Origin: a bacterium
GTDB taxonomy: Bacteria; Bacillota; Clostridia; Oscillospirales; Oscillospiraceae
DNA: 41,083 bases
Assembly (NCBI GenBank): GCA_019424865.1
Contig: JAHYYS010000011.1
Coordinates: 1-41,083, forward strand
Direction of reading: 5' to 3'
Below the pieces are notes generated by a model. That model saw nothing but the letters and a program-made list of their open reading frames with translations. It did not search any database and was not told the origin of the DNA. Position 1 is the first letter of the stretch; every line of letters starts with the position of its first letter. Of this stretch, positions 14,153 to 22,707 are shown piece by piece. A program made the position numbers and the translations under genes.

Positions 14153-15394
14153 TCAGTGCGGCAGCACCACGGTCTGGCCGCCGGAGCGGACATACAGGGT
14201 CTTGTCCGGGAAATAGTCCACCGGATCCACCCGGCTGCCGTTGACGCGGATCTCAAAGTGGAGGTGGTTGCCGGTGGAGGAACCGGTGGTGCCCACATAG
14301 CCGATAACCTGCCCCTGGCTGACGGTCTGGCCCACGGTGGCGTTGCGCCGGTTCATGTGGGCGTACAGGGTGGAGGTGCCGTCGCTGTGGCTGACCACGA
14401 CGTAGTTGCCATAGGAGCTGTTATAGGTGGAGGTGACCACCACGCCGCTCTTGGCGGCATAGATCTCCGTGTTCCGGGAGGCGGGGATATCGATGCCTGT
14501 GTGGTTGTTGGGACGGCCGGTAATGGGGTGGGTGCGGCTGCCGAACAGGGAGGACAGGGTGTTCCAGCTGGAGGGCAGGGGCCACTGGAAGCCGGACTCA
14601 CTGACGACGTTGGAGATCTGGTCGGCCATCTCCTTTTCCAGCCGCTTAATCTCCTCGTCCATGGCGTTGGCCGCAGAACGCAGCTTGGCCTCCTGCTGTT
14701 CCAGCAGATCCTCCTGACCGCTGATCTCGTCGATCAGCGCGTCCACCTGATCCTGCTGGGACTGCAGCTCAGAGCGCACCTCCACCTGCCTGGCTTTGGC
14801 GGTCTCCTGATCGGCCTTGCTGGTCTCCAGATCCGCTTTGTCTGCGGCAATCTGATCCTGCAGGGCCAGAATGCCGTTCATCAGGTCGTTGTCATACTGG
14901 ATGAACTCCTCCACCATGATGAAGTTGTCCAGCAGGTCAGAGAAGTCGTCTGAGCCGAAGAGGATGGACCAGTAGGAGACCTCGCCCTCCTCCTCCATAT
15001 AGCGCACCCGCTTGCAGAACTGGTCATAGAGCTCTGCCTCTTCAGCCTCCGCCTGGGCCAGCTCCTCCTCCTTCAGGGAGATGAGCTCGCTGTATTTGTC
15101 AATCTGGGACTGGATGTTGTTGATCTCCGCCTGAGCGGCATTGATCTGCTGCTCCAGCAGCTCCTTTTGCTCCAGAGCCTTGCTCTTGTCCGACTGGATT
15201 TCCTTCAGCTGCTGCTGAAGCTGTTCCCGCTGGTTGTCCAGATCATCGGCCTGCTCTTTTAAGTCGTCAATCTCCGACTGGGTGACGGCATAGACAGAAG
15301 GGACTGCTGAGACAGGGCCGGAGATGGGCAGCAGCAGGGCCAGGGTGAGCAGAAGCGAGACAACGCGGAACAGGGTTTTGCGGTGTGCTTTCAT
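14153..15394 (-). CDS. Murein hydrolase activator / M23 peptidase with coiled coil
   Basis: This 413-residue exported protein has a signal peptide (about residues 1-30, ending near PVSA), a long coiled coil (about 38-250, rich in Q, E and L) and a LytM/M23 metallopeptidase domain in the last 120 residues. Likely zinc ligands lie in HTGID and HLHFE. The architecture is that of EnvC/PcsB/CwlO-type proteins, which FtsEX activates to cut peptidoglycan during division or elongation. It is the last gene of the ftsE-ftsX operon here, supporting that partnership. A strong AAAGGAG precedes its ATG. Confidence 0.92.
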   Translation of the reverse strand: MKAHRKTLFRVVSLLLTLALLLPISGPVSAVPSVYAVTQSEIDDLKEQADDLDNQREQLQQQLKEIQSDKSKALEQKELLEQQINAAQAEINNIQSQIDKYSELISLKEEELAQAEAEEAELYDQFCKRVRYMEEEGEVSYWSILFGSDDFSDLLDNFIMVEEFIQYDNDLMNGILALQDQIAADKADLETSKADQETAKARQVEVRSELQSQQDQVDALIDEISGQEDLLEQQEAKLRSAANAMDEEIKRLEKEMADQISNVVSESGFQWPLPSSWNTLSSLFGSRTHPITGRPNNHTGIDIPASRNTEIYAAKSGVVVTSTYNSSYGNYVVVSHSDGTSTLYAHMNRRNATVGQTVSQGQVIGYVGTTGSSTGNHLHFEIRVNGSRVDPVDYFPDKTLYVRSGGQTVVLPH

Positions 15395-15421
15395 GGCAGA
15401 CTCCTTTTTACACAGGACAGA

Positions 15422-15523
15422 TCAGGGAACAAAAATATAGGACGCGATGGGCAGCAGCAGCAGCGCTACCATAACGATGGCCAGCACCGCCATGAAAGCG
15501 CGCTGTCTTCTTTGGTGCTTCAT
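15422..15523 (-). CDS. 33-residue membrane protein between ftsX and the M23 gene
   Basis: This small frame starts with ATG (complement of 15521-15523), preceded by a G-rich ribosome site, and encodes 33 residues. It has a basic N-terminus (MKHQRRQR) followed by one hydrophobic span (about residues 9-31). The first part of the product is on the positive side, so an N-in single-pass topology is likely. It lies 17 bases from the ftsX stop and 27 from the M23 start, inside the operon. I recognise no family. A role in tuning FtsX or the hydrolase is a guess from position. Confidence 0.72.
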   Translation of the reverse strand: MKHQRRQRAFMAVLAIVMVALLLLPIASYIFVP

Positions 15524-15540
15524 AAAACTCCCCCCCTTTA

Positions 15541-16431
15541 TCAGACCTGAAGGAATTTACGGATGGCCAGCAGGGAACCGCCCACACCGATAACTGCGCC
15601 GGTGAGGCAGAAGACGGGCAGGATAGTCCCGATCAGATTGGTGTAGGGGACGATGGTGACCAGGGACAGGCCGTTGCCCTGAATAATCAGCCGGGATACC
15701 AGCTGATATACGCCCCACTGGGCAAAGAAGGCAACCAGTGCGCCTGTCAGCCCCAGAAGCAGGCCCTCCACCACAAAGGGCCACTGAATAAAGGCATTGG
15801 TGGCGCCGCACATCTTCATGATGGCGATTTCCTCCCGGCGATAGAAGGTGGCCAGCTTGATGGTGTTGGCAATGATGAACAAAGAGACGATAGCCAGGAT
15901 GCCAATCAGCACCAGAGCCACGCCGGTGGCAATGTTGCGCACCAGCACAAAGCCCTGGGCAATCTCATAGGCGGCGCTGACCTTCACCACGCCGGTCACA
16001 GTCTCCACTGCGTCGGAGGTCTCCTTCAGCTGCTCGATATCCGCCACGTGGATGCGGAAGCGGTCCCGCAGCACCTCGGGCTGAAGGCTGTCCATCAGAT
16101 CGTTGTCCGCCCGGCCCTCCTTCCAGTCCTCCAGCGCCTCCTCCCGGGTGACGAAGGTCACCTCGGACACGTTGGGGATGGCCTCGATCTGGGGCTGGAT
16201 GGCCCGGGCCTCCTCCTCGGAATAGGTCTCATCTATGTATGCCAGAAACTCGTTTTCGGCCTCCAGGTCTCCCAGCATGTGGTCCAGGTTGATGGCCAGC
16301 AGGGAGAAGGAGCCCATAATCAGCAGACAGGCCACAATCATACATACGGCGGCAAAGGACATAAAGCCGTGGGTAAAGATGGAGTGGAAGCCCTCGCTGA
16401 GATAATATCCCGCGTCAAATTTTCTCGCCAT
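15541..16431 (-). CDS. ftsX: Cell division protein FtsX
   Basis: This 296-residue membrane subunit of the FtsEX complex passes the ATPase signal to the cell wall hydrolase outside. It has an N-terminal cytoplasmic part, a first span near residues 25-45, a large external domain (about 50-165) and three further spans in a FtsX/MacB-type permease domain. The ATG at 16431 (MARKFDAGYY) lies inside the end of ftsE; the 17-base overlap implies translational coupling. The in-frame extension to 16476 would run deeper into ftsE and has no merit. The hydrolase partner is two genes downstream. Confidence 0.95.
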   Translation of the reverse strand: MARKFDAGYYLSEGFHSIFTHGFMSFAAVCMIVACLLIMGSFSLLAINLDHMLGDLEAENEFLAYIDETYSEEEARAIQPQIEAIPNVSEVTFVTREEALEDWKEGRADNDLMDSLQPEVLRDRFRIHVADIEQLKETSDAVETVTGVVKVSAAYEIAQGFVLVRNIATGVALVLIGILAIVSLFIIANTIKLATFYRREEIAIMKMCGATNAFIQWPFVVEGLLLGLTGALVAFFAQWGVYQLVSRLIIQGNGLSLVTIVPYTNLIGTILPVFCLTGAVIGVGGSLLAIRKFLQV

Positions 16432-17104
16432 TGTAATACCCACCTGTCTCGTCGCTGATGATGCGTCCGTTTTCAATGGCCACCACCCGCTTGGAAAAGC
16501 GGTTGACCAGAGATTTTTCGTGGGTGACCACCAGCACGGTGGTGCCCAGCTCGTTGATGCGCTCCAGCAGCATCATGATTTCCAGCGAGCGCTGGGGGTC
16601 CAGATTCCCCGTGGGCTCGTCGGCGATGATCATGCTGGGGTTGTTGACCAGAGCCCGGGCGATGGCCACGCGCTGCTGCTCGCCGCCGGACAGCTGGCCG
16701 GGATAGCGGTCGGCCTTTTTCTCCAGGCCCACCAGCTGCAGCACATAGGGGATGCGCCGGCGCAGCTCCCGGGGGGAGGCCCCAATGGCCCGCATGGCAA
16801 AGGAGAGGTTTTCGTAGACCGTTTTTTTGTCAATCAGGCGAAAATCCTGGAAGATAATCCCCAGCGTCCGCCGCATATAGGGGATCTGCCGGGGACTGAT
16901 ATTATTCAGATTATAGCCGTTGACCATCAGCCGCCCCTCGGTGGGGGCAATTTCGGCCGTGATCAGCTTGATAACGGTGGACTTGCCGGAGCCGGAGGGG
17001 CCCACCAAAAAGACAAATTCTCCGTCATCGATGCGCATGCTGACGCCCTTGAGGGCCTTTGTACCATTGTCGTACTCTTTATATATATCAATCAGACGTA
17101 TCAT
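16415..17104 (-). CDS. ftsE: Cell division ATP-binding protein FtsE
   Basis: This 229-residue cytoplasmic ATPase drives FtsX. Motifs are Walker A GPSGSGKST (residues 35-43), the Q-loop near IFQDF, signature LSGGEQQR, Walker B MIIADEPTGNLDP and the switch His in VTHE. The length matches the family. AAAGGCGG lies before its ATG. It heads the operon ftsE-ftsX-small protein-M23 hydrolase, driven by the promoter at 17173-17200. Confidence 0.96.
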   Translation of the reverse strand: MIRLIDIYKEYDNGTKALKGVSMRIDDGEFVFLVGPSGSGKSTVIKLITAEIAPTEGRLMVNGYNLNNISPRQIPYMRRTLGIIFQDFRLIDKKTVYENLSFAMRAIGASPRELRRRIPYVLQLVGLEKKADRYPGQLSGGEQQRVAIARALVNNPSMIIADEPTGNLDPQRSLEIMMLLERINELGTTVLVVTHEKSLVNRFSKRVVAIENGRIISDETGGYYNGEKI

Positions 17105-17170
17105 TGCCGCCTTTGTACCTAACCCTTTCTGTCTGGAATGACCTAATCTGGAAATGCTGCCGGTATCAAT

Positions 17171-17200
17171 AGGTTACACCTGTAACCTGTGCGTTGTCAA
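17171..17200 (-). promoter_or_regulatory. ftsE promoter overlapped by an inverted repeat
   Basis: On the minus strand TTGACA (complement of 17195-17200) is spaced by 16 from TGTAAC (complement of 17173-17178). The -10 lies within AGGTTACA-CC-TGTAACCT (17171-17188), an operator-like inverted repeat. A related GTTAC...GTAAC pair is found near 17354-17369. Confidence 0.6.
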
Positions 17201-17440
17201 GTAGAAAATAACGCCGTCGTTTTGACGGAGATTCGGGGTAAAAAGAGTGTACCACATGTTGGGCGTTATGTAAATGACAAAATTGGGAGAACGGGGGACA
17301 TCTCCGGCGCCGCAGCCGCTGAATGAACCGGCTGTAATGATTTTGTCATTTTTGTTACCTTATTGTAACCTGTTGAAGAGGCAAACGCAACCCGCATTTT
17401 GACCGAAATTCGCCGTCACTTTTTGCCGCAATCAACAAGA
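17201..17440. promoter_or_regulatory. Non-coding stretch upstream of ftsE with inverted repeats
   Basis: No gene is visible here. AAATGACAAAAT (17272-17283) and ATTTTGTCATTT (17340-17351) are a perfect 12-bp inverted pair 56 bases apart. GTTACCTTATTGTAAC (17354-17369) repeats the half-sites of the ftsE operator. It may hold sites for a regulator acting at a distance, or a hairpin of the opposing transcript. Confidence 0.45.
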
Positions 17441-17484
17441 AAGAAAAGCGGCTTGCCGCGCTGGAGAGCGCGGCAAGCCGCTTT
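17441..17484 (-). terminator. Terminator of the CdaR-like gene
   Basis: A perfect 18-bp stem (17445-17462 with 17467-17484, loop GGAG) is followed on the minus strand by TCTTTCTT. It lies 28 bases past the stop of the regulator gene. Confidence 0.85.
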
Positions 17485-17512
17485 CAGGCATGTATCAGGC
17501 TGAACGGAGAAA

Positions 17513-18604
17513 TCAGGATTCGATGCCCCGGGAGATGAGGTACTTTTTGACCATCAGAGCCACCTTGAAGGTGATGGCGTCGTCAAACTCCCGCAGGTCC
17601 AGCCCGGTGAGCTTCTTGATTTTCTCCAGCCGGTACACCAGGGTGTTCCGGTGGACAAAGAGCTTGCGGGCGGTCTCGGACACGTTCAGGTTGTTCTCAA
17701 AGAACTTGTTGATGGTGAGCAGGGTCTCCTGATCCAGGGCGTCGATGGGGTTCTTTTTGAAAACCTCCTGAAGGAACATCTGGCACAAAATGGTGGGCAG
17801 CTGATAAATCAGACGGCCGATGCCCAGATTCTCGAAGTTAATCACGGTTTTCTCCGTGTCGAACACCCGGCCCACGTCGATGGCCACTCCGGCCTCTTTA
17901 TAGGCGCGGGCCAAGTCGCGGATGTGGTTTACAACGCTGCCAATGCCGATTACCACTTTGATCCCCGCCTCCTGGGTGACGGCTGTGGCAATCTGCTTTG
18001 CGATCTTCTGCAGATCCCGGATATCCGAGCCCTCGGGCAGCTGCTTGATGACCGCCACGTCCGTCTCGTTGATGGAGAGGACAAAATCGGTCTGCTTGTC
18101 TGGGAACAGGTTCTGAATGACATCAATCACCGAAGGATCGGCCGGCCCAAGCTGGCGAACCAGGAAAGCCGCTCTGGGGGCTTCAGAGACAAAATGCAGC
18201 TCCTTGGCCTGGATATAGATATCCCCCAGAAGGATATTGTCCGAAATGATGTTTTTGACAAAGGTGGCCTTGTCATGCTTCTCCTCATAATAGGTCTTGG
18301 CCCCGTTGAAGGCGACCACGGCCATGGCACACAGGGAGGTGGCAATTTCATCCTCTCCCTTGACAAAGGCGGCATAGTCGAACTGGGCGCCCCGCCCGGT
18401 CAGAGGCTTAAAGGTCTTCCCCTCAAAATAGGCCGTCCCGTTCTCCGCCGCGTTGATGGCGGCCACGGCACCGGACCAGTGCTCGCCAATGCAGGTCAGT
18501 TCACTGCAGGCGACAACAATTCCGTCGGCATCCAGTACACCGACCATGCGGTTGACACTGTCTTTCATCTGAAGCACGACACCCTGGAACATCCTGCTTG
18601 ACAC
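17513..18604 (-). CDS. CdaR/PucR-family transcriptional regulator
   Basis: This 363-residue regulator has an N-terminal sugar-diacid-recognition-like domain (about residues 5-135), a middle GGDEF-like segment, and a C-terminal PucR-type helix-turn-helix with the motif VSETARKLFVHRNTLVYRLEKI. Such proteins sense small acids and activate catabolic or stress genes. I chose GTG 18604 because GGGAGGG lies just before it; an extension to 18649 has no ribosome site and starts upstream of the leader. No target genes adjoin it, so its signal is open. It has its own promoter and terminator. Confidence 0.88.
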   Translation of the reverse strand: MSSRMFQGVVLQMKDSVNRMVGVLDADGIVVACSELTCIGEHWSGAVAAINAAENGTAYFEGKTFKPLTGRGAQFDYAAFVKGEDEIATSLCAMAVVAFNGAKTYYEEKHDKATFVKNIISDNILLGDIYIQAKELHFVSEAPRAAFLVRQLGPADPSVIDVIQNLFPDKQTDFVLSINETDVAVIKQLPEGSDIRDLQKIAKQIATAVTQEAGIKVVIGIGSVVNHIRDLARAYKEAGVAIDVGRVFDTEKTVINFENLGIGRLIYQLPTILCQMFLQEVFKKNPIDALDQETLLTINKFFENNLNVSETARKLFVHRNTLVYRLEKIKKLTGLDLREFDDAITFKVALMVKKYLISRGIES

Positions 18605-18657
18605 ATCAATCCCTCCCAAAAGTACGAAAGTACAGGTTAAATGAAACAACTCAACTT

Positions 18658-18687
18658 ATTATAACGGGTGGCGTGCGGTTTTGGCAA
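18658..18687 (-). promoter_or_regulatory. Promoter of the CdaR-like gene
   Basis: On the minus strand TTGCCA (complement of 18682-18687) and TATAAT (complement of 18658-18663) are spaced by 18. The leader is about 45 bases and contains GTACGAAAGTAC, a short inverted repeat. Confidence 0.7.
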
Positions 18688-18738
18688 GAGGTTTTCACGA
18701 ATTTTTTGTGGAAAACGACTAAAACGCGATTTTGACCG

Positions 18739-19458
18739 CTATTGGACCGCTGTTTTCAGGGCCTGAAGCTCTTCCGCCGACAGCGGACGCCACGCGCCGG
18801 GGGCCAAATCGGGGTCCAGCTGGACCGGGCCCATGGAGATGCGCCGCAAAGCCGTCACCGGCTTGCCCCGGGCGGCCAGCATCCGCTTGACCTGGTGGTA
18901 CTTCCCCTCGTGCAAAGTGACAAGACAGGAGGAGCCATCTCCCAGCGGCTCCAGCCCGGCGGGCAGACACCGCAGGCCGTCCCCCAGCACCATGCCCTGG
19001 GCCAGGGCGCGGACGTCCTCCTGGGTCACCTGCCCCTCCACCTGAGCCAGATAGACCTTTGCCACGTGCTGCTTGGGGGAGAGCAGGCGGTGGGCCAGGG
19101 AGCCGTCGTCGGTGAGCAGCAGCAGCCCCGTGGTGTCCTTATCCAGCCGCCCCACCGGGAACAGCCCCCGCCGGCGCAGGTGCTCCGGCAGCAGATCCAG
19201 CACGGTCCGCTGCCGGCGGTCCTCGGTGGCGGACAGCAGCCCGGCGGGCTTGTTCATCATCACGTAGACAAAGGGCTCCAGAACCACGGCCTGCCCGTCC
19301 ACCCGGACGCAGCAGCTGACCGGGTCGGCCTTTTCCTCCGGCCGGAGAGCGGTCCGGCCGTCCACCGTCACCCGCCCCTGGTGCACCAGATCCTTCACCT
19401 CCCGCCGGGACCATTGCCCCGTGGAGGAGAGCAGCTTGTCTAATCGTTCTGCGGCCAT
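18739..19458 (-). CDS. Pseudouridine synthase, RsuA/RluB family
   Basis: This 239-residue enzyme turns a uridine of ribosomal RNA into pseudouridine. An S4 RNA-binding domain (residues 3-50) precedes the catalytic domain. The active-site aspartate is D106 in GRLDKDTTGLL, and the later motif EGKYHQVKRML is typical of the RsuA group. Whether the target is 16S (RsuA) or 23S (RluB) RNA cannot be told. It has its own promoter at 19509-19537 and is divergent from the DUF4830 gene. Confidence 0.93.
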   Translation of the reverse strand: MAAERLDKLLSSTGQWSRREVKDLVHQGRVTVDGRTALRPEEKADPVSCCVRVDGQAVVLEPFVYVMMNKPAGLLSATEDRRQRTVLDLLPEHLRRRGLFPVGRLDKDTTGLLLLTDDGSLAHRLLSPKQHVAKVYLAQVEGQVTQEDVRALAQGMVLGDGLRCLPAGLEPLGDGSSCLVTLHEGKYHQVKRMLAARGKPVTALRRISMGPVQLDPDLAPGAWRPLSAEELQALKTAVQ

Positions 19459-19508
19459 GCGGCGCCCCCGTTCCGGGCGGCCCGGCCGCCCCGTTTTTTG
19501 CGAGGTGT

Positions 19509-19537
19509 ATTATCCGATATTTCAGGAAAAAAGTCAA
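19509..19537 (-). promoter_or_regulatory. Promoter of the pseudouridine synthase gene
   Basis: On the minus strand TTGACT (complement of 19532-19537) and GATAAT (complement of 19509-19514) are spaced by 17. The transcript leader contains a very GC-rich palindromic stretch near 19475-19495. Confidence 0.75.
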
Positions 19538-19606
19538 CCGCATAAATCCGCCCGGCGGCGCATACCGTGAAGGGAGAAAACAAGCCGACGGAAGGAGATA
19601 TGTGCT

Positions 19607-20083
19607 GTGCTGATTGTGACTGCAAAGGTTCCTCGGCGGAAGCTGGCGCTGGGGGTGGCCGCGGCGGCGCTGCTCTGCTGCTGCGCGGTGGCGCTGAACT
19701 TTGGGGGGGCGGACAGCCGGGAGACGGCGGGCTCCGGCCTGCCGGACCCCAAGGGGGTCAAGTCCAACGAGGACCGGGTGGAGTACCTGGAGGCCTATGG
19801 CTGGGAGGTCAATTCCGAGCCCCTGGCCACTCAGGAGCTGCTGATTCCCGAGGAGATGGACGAGAGCTATGACGAGTACCTGGCGCTGCAGTCGGAGCAG
19901 GGCTTTGACCTGAAGCAGTACGCCGGCAAGCGGGTCAAGCGCTACACCTATGAGATCACCAACTACCCCACGGGGGAACAGGGAGTGCAGGCCAATGTGC
20001 TGATCTACAAAAATACTGTCATCGGGGGCGAGGTGCTCTCGCCGCAGATGGACGGCTTCCTCCACGGGCTGACCATGCCTTGA
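19607..20083 (+). CDS. DUF4830-domain protein, membrane-anchored
   Basis: This 158-residue protein has a basic N-terminus, a hydrophobic segment near residues 13-30 (ALGVAAAALLCCC) that is a signal anchor or signal peptide, and an external domain matching DUF4830 (YLEAYGWEV near 60, then a YTYEITNYP stretch). The function is unknown. The start is GTG 19607, 9 bases after AAGGAG; an ATG at 19600 is in another frame and leads nowhere useful. Palindromes follow the stop. Confidence 0.8.
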   Translation: MLIVTAKVPRRKLALGVAAAALLCCCAVALNFGGADSRETAGSGLPDPKGVKSNEDRVEYLEAYGWEVNSEPLATQELLIPEEMDESYDEYLALQSEQGFDLKQYAGKRVKRYTYEITNYPTGEQGVQANVLIYKNTVIGGEVLSPQMDGFLHGLTMP

Positions 20084-20115
20084 AGGCCGCGGGGGCTGGG
20101 CGTGCGGCTGGTATA

Positions 20116-20214
20116 AGGGGAGCGGGCGCGCCCGCCTTTTGGATTTGTACCCGGCCGCCCCTTTGCTTAACAAAACAAAGGGGCGGTCCGCATCCAAAGG
20201 GGATGCGGACCGCC
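20116..20214. terminator. Cluster of hairpins after the DUF4830 gene
   Basis: Three overlapping structures lie here. GCGGGCGCGCCCGC (20122-20135) is followed by CTTTT and may be the real terminator. CCGCCCCTTTG (20155-20165) pairs with CAAAGGGGCGG (20176-20186). GGCGGTCCGCATCC (20182-20195) pairs perfectly with 20201-20214. The last two share bases 20182-20186, so they exclude one another. Confidence 0.6.
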
Positions 20215-20427
20215 AAAGCCTTGGGGCCCAAGGGGGAGACATACGGATCCCCCCCGGAGAAAACGCTGAAGCTTATTCAGCTCCAAAGATTGAAAAAGAG
20301 GAGAAAAGTTCGGATTTTCCTTAAAAACATCTTTAAAAAGTTAAAACTTTCTCGGGATATTGCAATTTAAGCCGCTTTGTGATAGGTTGGATGCAGAGGC
20401 GAAGCATTCACGATTCAAGAAAGGGCG
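20215..20427 (+). promoter_or_regulatory. Upstream region of the MATE gene
   Basis: No gene is seen. A palindrome CCTTGGGGCCCAAGG (20219-20233) and a small hairpin GCTGAA/TTCAGC (about 20265-20281) are present. AT-rich sequence at 20310-20380 probably holds the promoter of the exporter gene, but I find no clear -35/-10 pair. Confidence 0.35.
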
Positions 20428-21789
20428 GTGAGCAATATGGATCTGGGAAGGGACAACCCGCTGAAGCTGCTGCTGCACTACTCCATGCCGGCGATGGTGG
20501 GGCAGCTGGTGAACGCAATTTACAACCTGATGGACCGGGTCTTTATCAGTTACAGCGTGGGGCCCGAGGCGTTTTCCAGCATGGCGGTGACAGGGGCGAT
20601 CTTTGTCATCCTCCAGTCGGTGGGGATGCTGATTGGCATCGGTGCGGCCACCTGCATTTCGCTGGCCTGGGGCAATGGAGAGCGGGAAAAGGCAGAAAAA
20701 ATTCTGGGCAGCGCGGTTACGGCTCTGCTGATCACCTCGCTGGTGGTGATGGCCTTTGTGCTGACCTGCCTGGAACAGGTCCTGCTGTTTTTCGGGGCGT
20801 CGGCGGACACCATCTCCTATGGGGCGGAATATCTGCGCATCATTATGCTGGGCTTTCCCTTTATGACCCTGAGCGTCGGGCTGTACCACATTACAAGAGC
20901 CGTGGGCAATCCCACAAAGGCCATGTACGCCATGGTGCTCAGCTCCGTTTTGGATACCGGGCTGAATGCCCTCTTTCTGTTCGGCTTCCACTGGGGAGTG
21001 GCCGGAGCGGCACTGTCCACGGTGATTGCGCAGGCGGCCTCCCTGGCGTATATCCTGCGTCTGCTTCTGGGGGGCGGGCATGAGATCCGCTTCCGGACAA
21101 GCAGCCTGGTTCCCAGCCGGCCCCTTTTAAAAGCCGTCTATCTGACCGGAAGCTCCACGTTTTTCACCCAGGCCGCATCCAGCCTGATCCAGGCGGTGGC
21201 CAACAATCAGCTGCTCCGCTATGAAAATTCCTTTGCCGTGGGGGCCTACGGCGCCATCAATGTCACGTATATGATCTTTTTGATGCCGGTCTATGGAATC
21301 GGGCAGGGCTGTCAGCCCATTATCGGCTATAACTATGGGGCCAAACTGTACCGGCGCGCCCGCCGCATTTTTTATCTGTCCCTGCTTCTGGGATTTTTCG
21401 TGGGCCTGTCCGGCTGGCTGTGCTTCCAGCTGGGGGCCCAGCCTCTGATGGCGTTTTTCACGAACGGGGACGCCAAGATTATGGAATATGCGGTGCCCGG
21501 GCTGCGGAAGCTGACGTTCCTGTTCCCCATTGCCTGTGTCCAGGCCGTGGGGCAGGTCTACTTCCAAACCATCGGCCGCCCCAAAATCACCTTGGCGCTC
21601 AGCTTTCTGCGGCAGCTGGTCTTTTTCATTCCGCTGTTTTATCTCCTGCCCCTGCTTTTTGGGACGGACGGGGTTTGGTATACGGTACCGGTCTCCGAAC
21701 TGGCGGCCTTTTTGTGTACCGGCACGGCCCTGGCCGTGACCATCACAAGGATGAAGCGCAGTGAGACAACTCAGACTGCGGAAGACTGA
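20428..21789 (+). CDS. MATE-family efflux transporter
   Basis: This 453-residue membrane protein has about 12 spans and expels drugs or metabolites using a Na+ or H+ gradient. The N-terminal PAMVGQLVNAIYNLMDRVFI and the mid-protein GQGCQPIIGYNYGAK are typical of the NorM/DinF-like MATE superfamily. It may start at GTG 20428 or ATG 20437; the AAGGGCGGTG stretch before the ATG favours 20437. Its end overlaps the convergent MscS gene by 19 bases, with no terminator between them. Confidence 0.93.
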   Translation: MSNMDLGRDNPLKLLLHYSMPAMVGQLVNAIYNLMDRVFISYSVGPEAFSSMAVTGAIFVILQSVGMLIGIGAATCISLAWGNGEREKAEKILGSAVTALLITSLVVMAFVLTCLEQVLLFFGASADTISYGAEYLRIIMLGFPFMTLSVGLYHITRAVGNPTKAMYAMVLSSVLDTGLNALFLFGFHWGVAGAALSTVIAQAASLAYILRLLLGGGHEIRFRTSSLVPSRPLLKAVYLTGSSTFFTQAASSLIQAVANNQLLRYENSFAVGAYGAINVTYMIFLMPVYGIGQGCQPIIGYNYGAKLYRRARRIFYLSLLLGFFVGLSGWLCFQLGAQPLMAFFTNGDAKIMEYAVPGLRKLTFLFPIACVQAVGQVYFQTIGRPKITLALSFLRQLVFFIPLFYLLPLLFGTDGVWYTVPVSELAAFLCTGTALAVTITRMKRSETTQTAED

Positions 21790-22622
21790 TCCTGGGGCGC
21801 TGAGTCCGGCGGCACCACATGGACGTTCAGATGGGGATAGGTCATCTCGATGCCGCGGCGCTGGAAGGCGTCCCGGGTCCGCTCCAGAAGGGTGTAATAC
21901 ATCTCCCAGTAGTCGGAGGTGGCGGCCCAGGCCCGCACCAGGTACTGGATGCTGCTGTCCCCATAGGCGGACAGGCGGATTTCGGGGGCAGGGTCGCGGA
22001 GGATCTGGGGGATAGAGTCCACCACCTCCTGAAGGGCGGCCTTCACCGTCTGGGTGGGGGCGTCGTAGGAGGCGCTGAAGGTGATTTCCGCCCGGCGCTT
22101 GCCCGAGGCGGTGTAATTGATGATGGTGGTGGAGGACACTTGGCTGTTGGGGATGTAGATCTCCTTGTTGTCCACGGTGATGAACTTGCTGTAGGACAGG
22201 CCGGACTGGGCCACGGTGCCGCTGACCCCGTCCAGCTCCACAAAGTCGCCGGGGACAAAGGGCTTGGACACCAGAAGCATGATGCCGCCCGCTACATTGG
22301 ACAAGGTGTTCTGCAGGGCCAGGGACACCGCCAGGCCCGCCACGCTGAGCAGAGCGATGAGGGAGGCGGTGGGGATGCCGATGGACTCGGCCACCATCAG
22401 CGCCAGCAGCAGCCACAGGCCCACCCGGATGACCGAACGGATATAGCCCTGCAGGGCCTCCAGCGCCTTGGAACGGGCCAGCATCCGGTTCACCAGCTTC
22501 ATCAGCAGGCGGATCACGGCCACCCCCACAACCAGCAGAATGGCCACCCGCAGCACGTTGTTCAGGGTGAGGTTTATGGTGATGCCGCCGAAGGCGCCGG
22601 ATAAAATGTCATTGAGATTCAC
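21771..22622 (-). CDS. Small-conductance mechanosensitive channel, MscS family
   Basis: This 283-residue channel opens under membrane tension to release solutes during osmotic downshock. Three spans are visible (about 20-40, 62-80, 88-125). The third is the Gly/Ala-rich pore helix (LSVAGLAVSLALQNTLSNVAGG), followed by the beta domain starting PFVPGDFVEL. The length equals that of E. coli MscS. It overlaps the MATE gene end and has no visible terminator of its own. Confidence 0.95.
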   Translation of the reverse strand: MNLNDILSGAFGGITINLTLNNVLRVAILLVVGVAVIRLLMKLVNRMLARSKALEALQGYIRSVIRVGLWLLLALMVAESIGIPTASLIALLSVAGLAVSLALQNTLSNVAGGIMLLVSKPFVPGDFVELDGVSGTVAQSGLSYSKFITVDNKEIYIPNSQVSSTTIINYTASGKRRAEITFSASYDAPTQTVKAALQEVVDSIPQILRDPAPEIRLSAYGDSSIQYLVRAWAATSDYWEMYYTLLERTRDAFQRRGIEMTYPHLNVHVVPPDSAPQDQSSAV

Positions 22623-22664
22623 AGGTTCACCAGCCTTTCAAAAGTGATCCCGGGGGAAGAAAAA

Positions 22665-22697
22665 CGCGGGGCGGGGCAGTTTGTGCCCCGCCCCGCG
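22665..22697 (-). terminator. Terminator of the mreB-mntR-like operon
   Basis: A perfect 14-bp GC-rich stem (22665-22678 with 22684-22697) is followed on the minus strand by TTTTTCTT. It lies just past the stop of the DtxR-family gene. Confidence 0.88.
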
Positions 22698-22707
22698 GCT
22701 GATTGGC

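Noticed and set aside
20080..20370. 96-codon plus-strand frame after the DUF4830 gene
   Set aside because: It runs through several perfect palindromes and lacks similarity to known proteins; most likely non-coding.
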